Assembly: GCA_021774735.1 (NCBI GenBank)
Contig: JAJFIS010000029.1
Location: 62,001 to 126,000, forward strand
Source of the DNA: Alphaproteobacteria bacterium
GTDB taxonomy: Bacteria > Pseudomonadota > Alphaproteobacteria > Sphingomonadales > Kordiimonadaceae
Direction: 5' to 3'
Length of the DNA stretch: 64,000 bases
The position numbers and the translations under genes were made by a program. Shown piece after piece: positions 43,032 through 52,692 of the stretch. Within the stretch, counting starts at the first letter, position 1. Each line of letters opens with the position of its first letter. The notes below the pieces were generated by a model, which did no database searches, was not told where the DNA came from, and worked only from the letters and a program-made list of their open reading frames with translations.

Positions 43032-45092
43032 ATGGCTGATTTACTCCTTGAATTATTCAGTGAAGAAATTCCTGCCCGGATGCAAAAGCGCGCAGCCGAA
43101 GACTTATCAAATGCCGTACTGCAAGTGTTAAAGGACAGTGGCCTTAGCCATGATAGTGCCGTCGCCTATGCGACGCCTCGCCGTTTGGCCTTAAACGTCA
43201 CCGGTATCCCAGATGCAACAGCTGACACACGGGAAGAACGTCGTGGCCCCAAGGTGGGCGCGCCCGACAAAGCCATCGGGGGTTTTCTGCGTGGTGCTGG
43301 TATTGCACGAGAAGCATTGGAAGAGCGCGAGACCCCAAAGGGCGTCTTTTATTATGCAGTAATTGAGAAAACGGGTGTGGCAACCGCTGATGTGCTGGCA
43401 GAGGCTATGCCAACTATAATTCGCAATTTCCCTTGGCCAAAATCGCAGCGCTGGGGTGCAGGAAGCCTGAAATGGGTAAGGCCCTTACATAGTATTTTAG
43501 CGCTTATCGGTGATGCGGCGCTCGACTTTGAAGTGAGTGGCATTAAGGCAGGAAACCAGACATCAGGCCATCGCTTCATGGCACCAGCCGCGTTTTCGGT
43601 TGCTGATTTCGCTGACTATAAAGCCAAGTTACAAGACGCTTTTGTGATGCTGGACCCCGCTGACCGCGCGGCTTTGATCGCGGAAAAAGCGCAAGAGCTG
43701 GCAAAAGCTGCTGGCTTGACCTTGGTTGAAGACGCTGGCTTGCTGGCCGAGGTCGCGGGGCTGGTTGAATGGCCGGTGCCATTGCTGGCTAGTTTTGATG
43801 CGGACTTCTTAAAAGTGCCGGAAGAAGTGCTGCAACTGACGATGAAGAAGGACCAGAAATATTTTGCCCTTCGCCAAGCTGACAGCGGTGCTTTTGCGCC
43901 TAACTTCATAACGGTGGCAAATATTGTCGCTTCTGATGGCGGCGCGGTTATCGCTTTGGGCAACCAAAAGGTTATCGCGGCGCGGCTGGCGGACGCAAAG
44001 TTCTTTTGGCAGCAAGACCTAAAGTCCAAACTCGATGATCTGTTGCCAAACCTTAAGCACATCGTTTTTCATGCTAAACTTGGCACGGTCGCTGAACGTG
44101 CGGAGCGGGTGAGGTTATTAGCAGGTGAATTAGCACAATATATTCCCGGCTGCGATAAAGTCGAAGCCGAGCGCGCGGCAGAGCTGGCCAAAGCCGACCT
44201 GACCAGTAAAATGGTTGGTGAATTTCCCGAAGTGCAGGGCGTTATGGGGCGTTATTATGCACTGGAACAGGGCGAAACGGCGGCTGTGGCGGACGCTATC
44301 CGCGATCATTATGCCCCGAAAGGCCCAAGTGACGCTTGCCCAAGCGCACCGGTTTCTGTGGCCGTGGCTTTGGCGGAGAAATTAGATGTGCTCACCGGCT
44401 TTTTTGCCGTGGATGAAAAACCAACCGGCAGCAAAGACCCTTTTGCCTTAAGGCGCGCCGCACTCGGCGTGATCCGGTTAATAACGGAAAATTCTGTCAG
44501 AATATCGCTTGCTGAGGTGATTTCAAAAGCGATCTCCTCCTACGGAGCTACATTTGATGCGCCAAATATATTAGATATTTCGGCTGATCTTATGGCCTTC
44601 TTCGCGGACCGCTTGAAAGTGCAGCAGCGCGAAAAAGGTATGCGGCATGATCTGATCGATGCGGTGTTTTCGCTCGGTGGTGAAGATGATCTGGTGCGCT
44701 TATTGGCACGTGTTGATGCCTTGCAAGAGTTTATCGGCAGTGATGACGGGGTGAATTTACTGGCGGCCTTCAAGCGTGCAAATAACATTCTGGCAAAGTC
44801 GGGTGATTTTGATCGCGCAGACCCTTGTGGTGTTAACGAAGAACCTGCTGAATTAGCTTTGGTTAAGGCAATGTATGATATGGGGAAAGAAGTGACTGTT
44901 TCCCTTAAAAGTGAGAATTATTTAGACGTTATGACCCGGCTAGCTGAGCTTCGGGAGCCCATTGACCGTTTCTTTGAAGAAGTGATGGTGAACGTGGACG
45001 ACATAACAATCAGAAATGATCGGTTAAGTATGATGTCGGCATTTGTAAATGTCGTGAACAGAGTTGCGGACTTTTCGAAAATAGAAGGGTAA
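43032..45092 (+). CDS. glyS: Glycyl-tRNA synthetase beta subunit
   Basis: The 686-residue protein starts LLLELFSEEIPARMQKRAAE, typical of GlyS. It contains FRWxxK-like (FPWPKSQRWGAGSLKWVRPL), MKKDQKYFALR and DPFALRRAALGVIRL, the HD-like domain region, and the anticodon-binding DALR-like C-terminus (FEEVMVNVDDITIRNDRLSM). It binds tRNA-Gly. It is immediately downstream of glyQ. Confidence 0.97.
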   Translation: MADLLLELFSEEIPARMQKRAAEDLSNAVLQVLKDSGLSHDSAVAYATPRRLALNVTGIPDATADTREERRGPKVGAPDKAIGGFLRGAGIAREALEERETPKGVFYYAVIEKTGVATADVLAEAMPTIIRNFPWPKSQRWGAGSLKWVRPLHSILALIGDAALDFEVSGIKAGNQTSGHRFMAPAAFSVADFADYKAKLQDAFVMLDPADRAALIAEKAQELAKAAGLTLVEDAGLLAEVAGLVEWPVPLLASFDADFLKVPEEVLQLTMKKDQKYFALRQADSGAFAPNFITVANIVASDGGAVIALGNQKVIAARLADAKFFWQQDLKSKLDDLLPNLKHIVFHAKLGTVAERAERVRLLAGELAQYIPGCDKVEAERAAELAKADLTSKMVGEFPEVQGVMGRYYALEQGETAAVADAIRDHYAPKGPSDACPSAPVSVAVALAEKLDVLTGFFAVDEKPTGSKDPFALRRAALGVIRLITENSVRISLAEVISKAISSYGATFDAPNILDISADLMAFFADRLKVQQREKGMRHDLIDAVFSLGGEDDLVRLLARVDALQEFIGSDDGVNLLAAFKRANNILAKSGDFDRADPCGVNEEPAELALVKAMYDMGKEVTVSLKSENYLDVMTRLAELREPIDRFFEEVMVNVDDITIRNDRLSMMSAFVNVVNRVADFSKIEG

Positions 45093-45205
45093 AAACCCTC
45101 GCTTGAGATACTTGGTGGGACAATCATCGCTGCATAAGACCTTAAAAGGGCATGCAGCAATATTAATGGCAGATATAATTCTGCGTACATAGGATGATGA
45201 TAACC

Positions 45206-47869
45206 ATGACGAAATGGGTGTATAATTTTGGTGGCGGCGCAGCTGATGGCCGGGCTGACATGAAAAACCTTTTGGGCGGCAAGGGCGCGAACCTTGCAGA
45301 AATGGCCAGCCTTGGCCTGCCGGTGCCCCCGGGCTTGACGATCACCACCGAAGTTTGCAGCCATTATTATGACCATGACCTTCAGTACCCCGATGCCCTG
45401 AAAAGCCAAGTGGAAGCAGCAGTGGCCGCGATTGAAGATGCTGTTGGTGCCAAGTTTGGCGATGCGGAAAACCCCTTGCTGGTGTCAGTGCGCTCCGGCG
45501 CGCGGGTCTCCATGCCGGGCATGATGGATACGGTTCTTAACCTTGGCCTGAACGACGAAACCGTTGTGGGCTTAGCGGCGCAAGCGGGTGATGAGCGTTT
45601 TGCATGGGACAGCTACCGGCGTTTCATTCAAATGTACAGCGATGTGGTGCTGGGCGTGGATCATTATCACTTTGAAGATATCCTTGAGATGCATAAGGAA
45701 GATAACGATTATTATCTAGATACGGAGCTAACCGCCGATGATTGGCGAGAAGTGGCCGGGCTTTATAAGGCAAAGACAGAAGCCGAGCTCGGGCGACCCT
45801 TCCCAACGGATGTTAACGAGCAGCTTTGGGGGGCGATCGGTGCTGTATTTTCCAGCTGGCAAATTGACCGAGCGAAAACATACCGCAAGCTGAACAATAT
45901 CTCTGAAAAATGGGGAACGGCGGTCAATGTCCAAGCTATGGTTTTTGGTAATATGGGCGAAACATCAGCCACAGGCGTAGCTTTCACGCGCGACCCAGGC
46001 ACGGGCGAGCGGGCTTACTACGGTGAATATTTAATCAATGCGCAGGGCGAAGATGTGGTTGCGGGCATCCGCACCCCGCAAAATTTGACCAAGAAAGCGC
46101 GGGAAAAGGCGGGAGCAACCGCGCCTTCGATGGAAGAGACCTTGCCCGAGGTGTTCAATCAATTAGCAGATGTGTTCGACCGGCTGGAAGCCCATTACCG
46201 AGACATGCAAGATATTGAATTTACGGTGCAAAAGGGTAAGCTTTGGATGTTGCAGACGCGCGCAGGTAAACGTACGGCCAAAGCGGCGCTAAAAATTGCT
46301 GTGGATATGCAGGGCGAGGGTCTGATCGACGAGAAAACCGCTGTTATGCGAGTGGAGCCGAGCGCGCTTGACCAGCTCTTGCATCCCACGCTGGACCCTG
46401 ACGCCATCCGTGATGTCTTGACCAAAGGGCTGCCAGCCAGCCCCGGCGCGGCATCGGGCATTGTGGTGTTCGATTCTGACGAAGCCGTGCGCGAAGCCAA
46501 AGACGGCAAAGATGTCATTTTGTGCCGGATTGAAACCAGCCCAGAAGATATTCACGGCATGCATGCGGCTAAAGGTATTTTAACTGCACGAGGCGGTATG
46601 ACGAGCCACGCCGCTGTGGTGGCACGCGGCATGGGCCGGCCTTGTGTGTCCGGCGCGGGCAGCTTGCAAATTGATATGCGCGAAGGGGTTATGCGAGCCT
46701 TGGGGCGTGAGATTCGCCGGGGAGACCGCATCACTATTGATGGCTCGAACGGTGAAGTTATGGTAGGTGAAGTGCCGACCTTACAGCCTGAACTGTCTGG
46801 CGATTTTGCGCGGTTAATGCAATGGGCCGATAAATATCGAACCTTAAAAGTGCGGACTAACTCCGACACACCTGTGGATACTAAAACAGCACGAGAATTT
46901 GGCGCTGAAGGCATCGGCCTTTGTAGGACCGAGCATATGTTCTTTGATGAAGACCGCATCATTGCGGTTCGCCAGATGATTTTGGCTGAAGAGGAAGCGG
47001 GCAGGCGCGAGGCGCTGGCAAAATTGTTGCCGATGCAACGGGGCGACTTTGAAGAAATATTCCGCATCATGCGTGGCTTGCCGGTCACCATTCGCTTGCT
47101 CGACCCCCCTTTGCATGAATTTTTGCCGCGTGAGGAAAGTGAATTTGAGGCGATGGCCGATGCAATCGGTGTCGGCGTTAAGAAATTACGCCAAAGGGCA
47201 GATGAATTGCATGAATTTAACCCGATGCTTGGTCACCGGGGTTGCCGCCTAGGCATTACCTACCCTGAGATATATGAGATGCAAGCGCGGGCTATTTTTG
47301 AAGCCGCTATTGCAGTTGAAAAAAATACTGGTGAGGCTATCGTGCCGGAAATTATGATACCGCTCATCGCAACGGAAACAGAACTGTCGATGTTACGGGA
47401 ACGGGTAGAAGCCGTGGCTGGTGATGTATTTAAAGAGCAAGGGCAAGCTGTAGAATACATGATTGGCACGATGATCGAATTGCCGAGAGCGGCGCTGCAA
47501 GCGGGTAAAATTGCAAACTCGGCTGATTTTTTCAGTTTTGGCACTAATGATCTGACCCAAACCTGTATCGGCATAAGCCGTGATGATGCCGCACGTTTCC
47601 TCGATGAATATGTTAAAAAGGATATTTTTGCCCAGGACCCTTTTGTCTCAATGGATATCGACGGGGTCGGTGAGCTTGTGAAGCTGGGCACTGAGCGAGG
47701 ACGGGCGACGAAGTCAGATTTGAAAATCGGTATATGCGGGGAGCATGGAGGCGATCCGGCATCGATTGAGTTTTGTCATAATATTGGTCTTGATTATGTG
47801 TCATGCTCACCCTTTAGAGTACCAATCGCACGATTAGCAGCTGCACAAGCAGCATTAAAGGAAAGTTAA
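45206..47869 (+). CDS. ppdK: Pyruvate, phosphate dikinase
   Basis: The 887-residue protein (from ATG 45206, alternative 45194) has the three PPDK domains: ATP-grasp N-domain (LLGGKGANLAEMASLGLPVP), the phospho-His domain with GGMTSHAAVVARGMG where His468 is phosphorylated, and the TIM-barrel PEP domain (GAEGIGLCRTEHMFF, GHRGCRLGITYPE, FGTNDLTQTC, CGEHGGDP). It interconverts pyruvate, ATP and phosphate with PEP, AMP and pyrophosphate. It lies after glyS, a common alphaproteobacterial order. Confidence 0.96.
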   Translation: MTKWVYNFGGGAADGRADMKNLLGGKGANLAEMASLGLPVPPGLTITTEVCSHYYDHDLQYPDALKSQVEAAVAAIEDAVGAKFGDAENPLLVSVRSGARVSMPGMMDTVLNLGLNDETVVGLAAQAGDERFAWDSYRRFIQMYSDVVLGVDHYHFEDILEMHKEDNDYYLDTELTADDWREVAGLYKAKTEAELGRPFPTDVNEQLWGAIGAVFSSWQIDRAKTYRKLNNISEKWGTAVNVQAMVFGNMGETSATGVAFTRDPGTGERAYYGEYLINAQGEDVVAGIRTPQNLTKKAREKAGATAPSMEETLPEVFNQLADVFDRLEAHYRDMQDIEFTVQKGKLWMLQTRAGKRTAKAALKIAVDMQGEGLIDEKTAVMRVEPSALDQLLHPTLDPDAIRDVLTKGLPASPGAASGIVVFDSDEAVREAKDGKDVILCRIETSPEDIHGMHAAKGILTARGGMTSHAAVVARGMGRPCVSGAGSLQIDMREGVMRALGREIRRGDRITIDGSNGEVMVGEVPTLQPELSGDFARLMQWADKYRTLKVRTNSDTPVDTKTAREFGAEGIGLCRTEHMFFDEDRIIAVRQMILAEEEAGRREALAKLLPMQRGDFEEIFRIMRGLPVTIRLLDPPLHEFLPREESEFEAMADAIGVGVKKLRQRADELHEFNPMLGHRGCRLGITYPEIYEMQARAIFEAAIAVEKNTGEAIVPEIMIPLIATETELSMLRERVEAVAGDVFKEQGQAVEYMIGTMIELPRAALQAGKIANSADFFSFGTNDLTQTCIGISRDDAARFLDEYVKKDIFAQDPFVSMDIDGVGELVKLGTERGRATKSDLKIGICGEHGGDPASIEFCHNIGLDYVSCSPFRVPIARLAAAQAALKES

Positions 47870-48004
47870 ATATATTCCGTGATTTTATTAAATTCCTAAA
47901 CATAGAAAGCAGTTTATTTAAATATTCATGTATTTAATGCACATCAATACTTTTTTAACTTAGATCCTTTAGCATTAATTGAGCAATAAGTGCGTAGGGG
48001 TCTT

Positions 48005-48484
48005 GTGGAAAAATTAAGATACATTCAAGTTGATGAAATCCCGGTGGGCAATCCGGTTTTCAAGTTTAATGAGGTTTGGGAGGAATATACTCAGATCAAT
48101 GGCGTTGTGGCGTGGGGAAGTTTTAAACCCATGAAAATACCGGCAATTTTACCTTGGGTGGTGTTGAACGAAAAACAGGGGCCGGGTATATACTTTTGCC
48201 GAGTTTGTGGGTCTGGTTGCGATAATTTGTTTGAATGGTCGGCGCAGGGTAAATATTTAACCGATACGCTGCCTCCAGAGATTGTCGATGTACGACTTCA
48301 AGAATTAACAAAAGTTGAAGCAGGCGAAGGACCATTTTTCTCAGAATCAATTTTAACATTGGAAAAAGAAATTATTGATGTTTACAGAGGGGTTTTTGGA
48401 TTTGCCACGGACGGGGAAAATATTGATCGTTACATTGCAGTTATTGCCCCGGTTGACCAGCGTCGTTGGCCCATCACTTCATAG
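48005..48484 (+). CDS. PAS_5-like sensory domain protein
   Basis: The 159-residue protein, from GTG 48005 behind AGGGG (alternative GTG 47990), has the alphaproteobacterial single-domain PAS_5 pattern: PMKIPAILPWVVLNEKQGP, a central FCRVCGSGCDNLFEW and VYRGVFGFATDGENIDRYI. It carries two close Cys (RVCGSGC). No output domain is present. It might sense a ligand or redox state, but the partner is not known. Confidence in the family is moderate. Confidence 0.6.
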   Translation: MEKLRYIQVDEIPVGNPVFKFNEVWEEYTQINGVVAWGSFKPMKIPAILPWVVLNEKQGPGIYFCRVCGSGCDNLFEWSAQGKYLTDTLPPEIVDVRLQELTKVEAGEGPFFSESILTLEKEIIDVYRGVFGFATDGENIDRYIAVIAPVDQRRWPITS

Positions 48485-48511
48485 GTTCCGCCGGTAAATG
48501 AAAGCCGTGGG

Positions 48512-48631
48512 CTATCCCATGCTGGACCATACTGCGATGAAGATAACGGCTATCGTAACACCCAGTATAATGAAATTTCTTTTTTCCCGCGCTTGCTGTG
48601 CTTGTTTAATTTTTTGTTTTTTACTGCTCAT
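48512..48631 (-). CDS. 39-residue single-pass membrane peptide
   Basis: ATG 48631 is preceded by AAGGAGGACC at ideal spacing, one of the strongest ribosome-binding sites in the window. The product starts MSSKKQKIKQAQQAREKR, then a hydrophobic helix FIILGVTIAVIFIAVW, and ends SSMG. It is a basic-anchor/membrane-helix microprotein. It lies between a convergent PAS-like gene and ygfZ on the same strand, after a 56-bp gap. Function unknown. Confidence 0.7.
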   Translation of the reverse strand: MSSKKQKIKQAQQAREKRNFIILGVTIAVIFIAVWSSMG

Positions 48632-48687
48632 ATTTCGGTCCTCCTTACGATCATAAAAACCAATTACACGGATATTGGCAAGTCTTA

Positions 48688-49461
48688 TTATGATAGTGTT
48701 ATAGTTGCTGAACCCGCCTGCAATTTCCCATCTGCTTTCTCGAAACGCAGAAAGGCCAGTGCATAGGGGCCTGCAATAGTGTGGAGCATGCCAATCTTTT
48801 GGCCTGCACCATTGATTATTGGGTCACCCGATTGGGCAGAACCTTCAATGAGCACTGAAACAATGCCTTTTTTTAAGGTAGCCCTATGTTTCATTCGGGC
48901 TGTTTGTTCTTGGCCGATATAACAGCCTTTGTTGAAATCAACGCCGCCTAAGCGCTCAGCTCCACATTCAAGCCAGAAATATTTATCTCGAATAAGATCG
49001 AGGCTGCCGCCCGGCACCCCGCAGGAAACACGCTTTTCCTCATATTCTTGGGCTTCCAAACTTTCTGCCTCGGGGGGTGACGCTAATATAACCCGCCCAC
49101 CAAGCTGCTCATCCCGTGGGTCCAAGGTTACATCATCACTGCCCCAAAGGGCCCAAACTGATACTTCATCACTAATGTCTTCCAGCGTCACATCGGCCCG
49201 CATGCGGTACATGGTTAAGCGGCGAATAAGGTCACTGGCATAGCTTTTTTCACAGTCGAGCATGACCGCGCCGTCACTTTCATATACAATAAAATCTGCA
49301 AGATATTTGCCCTGAGGGGTCAATAAGGCAGCATAAATTGGATGTGTAGGGTTTAGCTGTCTGATATCATTGGTAATCAGCCCTTGCAGAAGGTCTTTAG
49401 TGTCCATGCCGGTTAGCTTTATGATCGCTCGGTCGTTGAGTTTTAGGGCTTTTACTGCCAT
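48688..49461 (-). CDS. ygfZ: YgfZ/GcvT-fold folate-binding protein
   Basis: The 257-residue protein has the folate-binding fold of YgfZ: AIIKLTGMDTKDLLQGLITN near the N-terminus and the diagnostic FNKGCYIGQEQTAR (K-x-C-Y-x-G-Q-E) motif. YgfZ supports assembly or repair of iron-sulfur clusters, using tetrahydrofolate. It precedes pyrC on the opposite strand. Confidence 0.93.
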   Translation of the reverse strand: MAVKALKLNDRAIIKLTGMDTKDLLQGLITNDIRQLNPTHPIYAALLTPQGKYLADFIVYESDGAVMLDCEKSYASDLIRRLTMYRMRADVTLEDISDEVSVWALWGSDDVTLDPRDEQLGGRVILASPPEAESLEAQEYEEKRVSCGVPGGSLDLIRDKYFWLECGAERLGGVDFNKGCYIGQEQTARMKHRATLKKGIVSVLIEGSAQSGDPIINGAGQKIGMLHTIAGPYALAFLRFEKADGKLQAGSATITLS

Positions 49462-49554
49462 TTTATATTTGTCTTTCCATTTAGGTACCTTTGTCGTTGT
49501 TCTAAACTAATAGAAGGCCTAAAAGAAGTAAAACAAGTCTCAGGAGGATGCGCC

Positions 49555-50883
49555 ATGGCCGAAACTTATGAAATGATCATTAAAGGGGCAACCATTGTCA
49601 ATCATATGGGATCCTTTATGGGGGACGTTGGGGTCTGTGGTGGCAAGACTGTGGCAATTGGCTCATTGGATGCGAGCAGCGCTGATGAGATTATTGACGC
49701 CACTGGTTTGCATCTGTTGCCGGGCGTCATTGATAGTCAGGTTCATTTTCGTGAGCCGGGCAATGTCCATAAAGAAGACCTCGAATCTGGGTCTCGCGCG
49801 GCGGTCATGGGCGGGGTTACAGCGGTGTTTGAAATGCCCAATACAAATCCACTGACCACTGGCGCTGATGCGCTTAATGATAAAATCAATCGTGGACGTG
49901 ATCGCATGTGGTGCGATTTTGCCTTTTATATGGGGGCAACAGCTGAAAATGCAGCAGGGCTGGCAGAGCTTGAACTGTTGGATGGTTGCGCGGGTATCAA
50001 AGTTTTCATGGGGGCCTCAACGGGTGATCTGTTGGTCGCGGGCGATGATGATCTGCGTGAAGTGCTGCGCCATGGACGCCGCCGCGTTGCTATCCACGCT
50101 GAAGACGAAGCCCGGATGCAGGAACGCGAGCATCTCAAGCATAGTGGCGGTGTGCACTCTCACCCCGTTTGGCGCGACGATGAAAGCGCGATGCTGGCCA
50201 CCAAGCGCATTGTGGCACTGGCGCGGGAATGTGGCCGACGAGTACATGTACTGCATATCACTACCGCAGAAGAGATGGCCTTTCTGGCAGAAAATAAAGA
50301 TATCGCCACGGTAGAAGTAACGCCGCAGCATTTAACCCTGAGCGCTCCTGATGCATACGACCGTCTCGGCACCTTTGCGCAGCAGAACCCACCAATTCGT
50401 GACGCCCGTCACATGCCGGGCCTGTGGCAGGCGGCACTGAATGGTATTGTCGATGTTATAGCTACCGACCATGCTCCCCATACCCGCGCGGAAAAAGAAG
50501 CGGGCTACCCCAATACGCCGTCAGGCATGCCGGGGGTTCAAACTATGATGCCGGTAATGCTTACCCATGTGGCGGCGGGGCGGATGAGCCTGCAACGGCT
50601 TGTGGACTTAACAAGCCATGGGCCAAACCGCATATTTAACTTGCGCGACAAAGGCTTGCTGGCGGTTGGTTATGACGCTGATTACACGCTTGTTGACTTG
50701 AAAAAACAATGGACCATTACCCATGATTGGAGCGTTAGTCGCTGCGGTTGGACGCCGTTTGATGGCTTTAAGGCCACGGGCATGCCGGTTGGTACCATTA
50801 TTCGTGGACGTCGGGTGATGTGGGAAGGCGAGTTAGCACCAAAAGCCCATGGTGCTCCAATCAGATTTCAAGAAACTCTGTAG
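49555..50883 (+). CDS. pyrC: Dihydroorotase (PyrC)
   Basis: The 442-residue protein has the class I dihydroorotase motifs: VIDSQVHFREPG (metal HxH, here with QVHFR), the ALPNTNP-like FEMPNTNP, CAGIKVFMGASTGDL with the carbamylated Lys, HAEDEARM, VLHITTAEEM and IATDHAPHTRAEKE, then PSGMPGVQTMMPVML. It closes carbamoyl aspartate to dihydroorotate. AGGAGGATGCGCC precedes the ATG. Confidence 0.93.
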   Translation: MAETYEMIIKGATIVNHMGSFMGDVGVCGGKTVAIGSLDASSADEIIDATGLHLLPGVIDSQVHFREPGNVHKEDLESGSRAAVMGGVTAVFEMPNTNPLTTGADALNDKINRGRDRMWCDFAFYMGATAENAAGLAELELLDGCAGIKVFMGASTGDLLVAGDDDLREVLRHGRRRVAIHAEDEARMQEREHLKHSGGVHSHPVWRDDESAMLATKRIVALARECGRRVHVLHITTAEEMAFLAENKDIATVEVTPQHLTLSAPDAYDRLGTFAQQNPPIRDARHMPGLWQAALNGIVDVIATDHAPHTRAEKEAGYPNTPSGMPGVQTMMPVMLTHVAAGRMSLQRLVDLTSHGPNRIFNLRDKGLLAVGYDADYTLVDLKKQWTITHDWSVSRCGWTPFDGFKATGMPVGTIIRGRRVMWEGELAPKAHGAPIRFQETL

Positions 50884-51005
50884 CGCTTTATTTGATGACT
50901 TTTGACTGTGAATGGGACGCAATAGCACCTATAATGACAGAATTATGTCTAACGGATTGAATTTCAGCCAAATTTAACAAAATTCATAACTTTTGTATGC
51001 TTGCC

Positions 51006-51024
51006 AGAACGGAAAAGCCGTTCT
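51006..51024 (+). terminator. Hairpin after pyrC
   Basis: AGAACGG (51006-51012) pairs with CCGTTCT (51018-51024) across a 5-nt loop; the tail ATAGTTTT is weakly T-rich. It is the only structure noted in the 249-bp pyrC-pal gap. Confidence 0.5.
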
Positions 51025-51132
51025 ATAGTTTTCGCTATTCATTAGCGGTGACGAATAGGTTATTATGTCGCTGCGCTGTATCAGGCCGGAACAGTCTAGT
51101 TTTTTTGACCGGTTTTATTGGAGGGACCCAAA

Positions 51133-51690
51133 ATGACTTTCACTCGATTTGGCCGTAACATTACGGCGTTTATTGCTTCTGCCTTTATACTAGCTGCTTG
51201 TGCACAAACAGAAGCACCGGCGGACACAACACCGACCCCTGAACCTGAAGAAAAAGTAGCGCCAACACCTGATCCTGTTATTACGGCACCTATTAAGTCT
51301 GCGACAGAAATGGCACTTGAAATGGGTGCTACTGTTGACGGTCTTATTGCTTATGCGGGAACAGATGCTGACCGAGTGTTTTTCGCCTATGATAGTGCTG
51401 AACTGAGTACAGATGCACAAGCCATGCTCGCCAAGCAAGCCGAATGGATGTCGCATTTTGATGGTACTTCCATTATGGTTCAAGGTCACTGCGATGAGCG
51501 CGGCACCCGTGAATATAACCTTGCACTGGGTGCTCTGCGCGCCGAAGCGGTTAAAAATTATCTCGTGACTCTCGGTGTTTCATCATATCAAATTAAAACC
51601 ATTTCATATGGTAAGGAACGCCCTGTTGCCGTTGGCCCAACTGAAAGTAGCTGGAGCCGTAACCGTCGCGGTCAAATAGTAATCAACTAA
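51133..51690 (+). CDS. pal: Peptidoglycan-associated lipoprotein Pal
   Basis: The 185-residue protein starts at ATG 51133 behind GGAGGG and has a lipobox (FILAACAQ). A Pro/Thr-rich linker is followed by the OmpA-like domain: VFFAYDSAELSTDAQAML, VQGHCDERGTREYNLALG (peptidoglycan contact with Asp and Arg) and SYGKERPVAVG. It anchors the outer membrane to peptidoglycan. Usually tolB precedes it. Here pyrC does. Confidence 0.95.
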   Translation: MTFTRFGRNITAFIASAFILAACAQTEAPADTTPTPEPEEKVAPTPDPVITAPIKSATEMALEMGATVDGLIAYAGTDADRVFFAYDSAELSTDAQAMLAKQAEWMSHFDGTSIMVQGHCDERGTREYNLALGALRAEAVKNYLVTLGVSSYQIKTISYGKERPVAVGPTESSWSRNRRGQIVIN

Positions 51691-51710
51691 TAGTATCCAA
51701 GATACTGGTA

Positions 51711-51745
51711 TCGGCCCTGCTTCCGTAACCCGGGGGCGGGGCCGA
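51711..51745 (+). terminator. GC-rich hairpin between pal and cpoB
   Basis: A 10-bp stem with one G-U pair joins 51711-51720 and 51736-51745. The weak tail CCCATTTT suggests partial termination, giving more Pal than CpoB. Confidence 0.55.
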
Positions 51746-51804
51746 CCCATTTTGGGCATAATTGACAAGCATAATGAACTGACTTGCAATAGAAAGGGTC
51801 TGAT

Positions 51805-52689
51805 GTGGACTATTTTAACAAATTACTCAGAGGCCTAGCACTTGGCACTATGTTGTGCATGGTTCCGCAAAATTCGGTAATTGCGGCAGATGATAGTCCG
51901 GCTGAAATATCCAAAAAGCTCAACCAATTAGAACGTCAATTACGGGCAGTGCAACGACGGGTCTTTAAGGGTGGAGAGCTGCCAGCGGAAGCCGTTGAGG
52001 CACCCAAAGTTAATATGGAGCTACGCCAAAGTCTAGCCTCCATGACGGCGAAGATCAGCCAAATTGAACGGGAGATGCGCTTGCTTACAGGCCGCTTGGA
52101 AGAAATGGAATATGCCCAGCGGCAAATGCAACAGAATATTGAAATCATGCAAAAAGACTTTGCCCTTCAAATGGCGGACCTAACGGCAGCTAAGAGTGCA
52201 GAAACGCCACAAGCAACAACCAATAATACTGCGGATATAGCTGTAACCAGCCCTGAGCCAAAGGCAGTTGAACCGGTAGCTGTGACTATTGCATTGCCGG
52301 AAGGTGATGCGGCATCTCAATATCAATATGCCTTTGAATTTGTTCGCCTAGACGATATGCCCTCAGCGCGTAAGGCATTGGAGCTATTTTTAAAAACAGA
52401 GCCACCACAAGATTTTGCCCTAAATGCACATTTTTGGTTAGGGCGGGTTTACCTGCGTAGCGACCAAACAGCCCGTGCCGCCGAACAGTTTTTACAGGTT
52501 TTTGAGGGTAACGCGGAGCACGGTAAAGCGCCAGAATCCCTAGTGGAACTGGCAGGAAGCTTGTCTAAGCTTGGCAGCAAGGATGATGCATGTGGGGTTT
52601 TGGCCGAATTTAAACGGGCTTACCCTGATGTTAAAGGTCGGCTGCAACGGCGCGCGAACGCTGAATTCATCAAGGCAAATTGCCAGTAA
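51805..52689 (+). CDS. cpoB: CpoB/YbgF cell-division coordinator
   Basis: The 294-residue protein has a GTG start, a signal peptide (LGTMLCMVPQNSVIAAD), a coiled coil (EISKKLNQLERQLRAVQRR and the SQIEREMRLLTGRLEEMEY region), a Thr/Ala-rich linker and TPR repeats (YQYAFEFVRLDDMPSARKAL, HFWLGRVYLRSDQTARAAEQ). CpoB links Tol-Pal with peptidoglycan synthesis. It follows pal and precedes tilS by 3 nt. Confidence 0.93.
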   Translation: MDYFNKLLRGLALGTMLCMVPQNSVIAADDSPAEISKKLNQLERQLRAVQRRVFKGGELPAEAVEAPKVNMELRQSLASMTAKISQIEREMRLLTGRLEEMEYAQRQMQQNIEIMQKDFALQMADLTAAKSAETPQATTNNTADIAVTSPEPKAVEPVAVTIALPEGDAASQYQYAFEFVRLDDMPSARKALELFLKTEPPQDFALNAHFWLGRVYLRSDQTARAAEQFLQVFEGNAEHGKAPESLVELAGSLSKLGSKDDACGVLAEFKRAYPDVKGRLQRRANAEFIKANCQ

Positions 52690-52692
52690 ATT

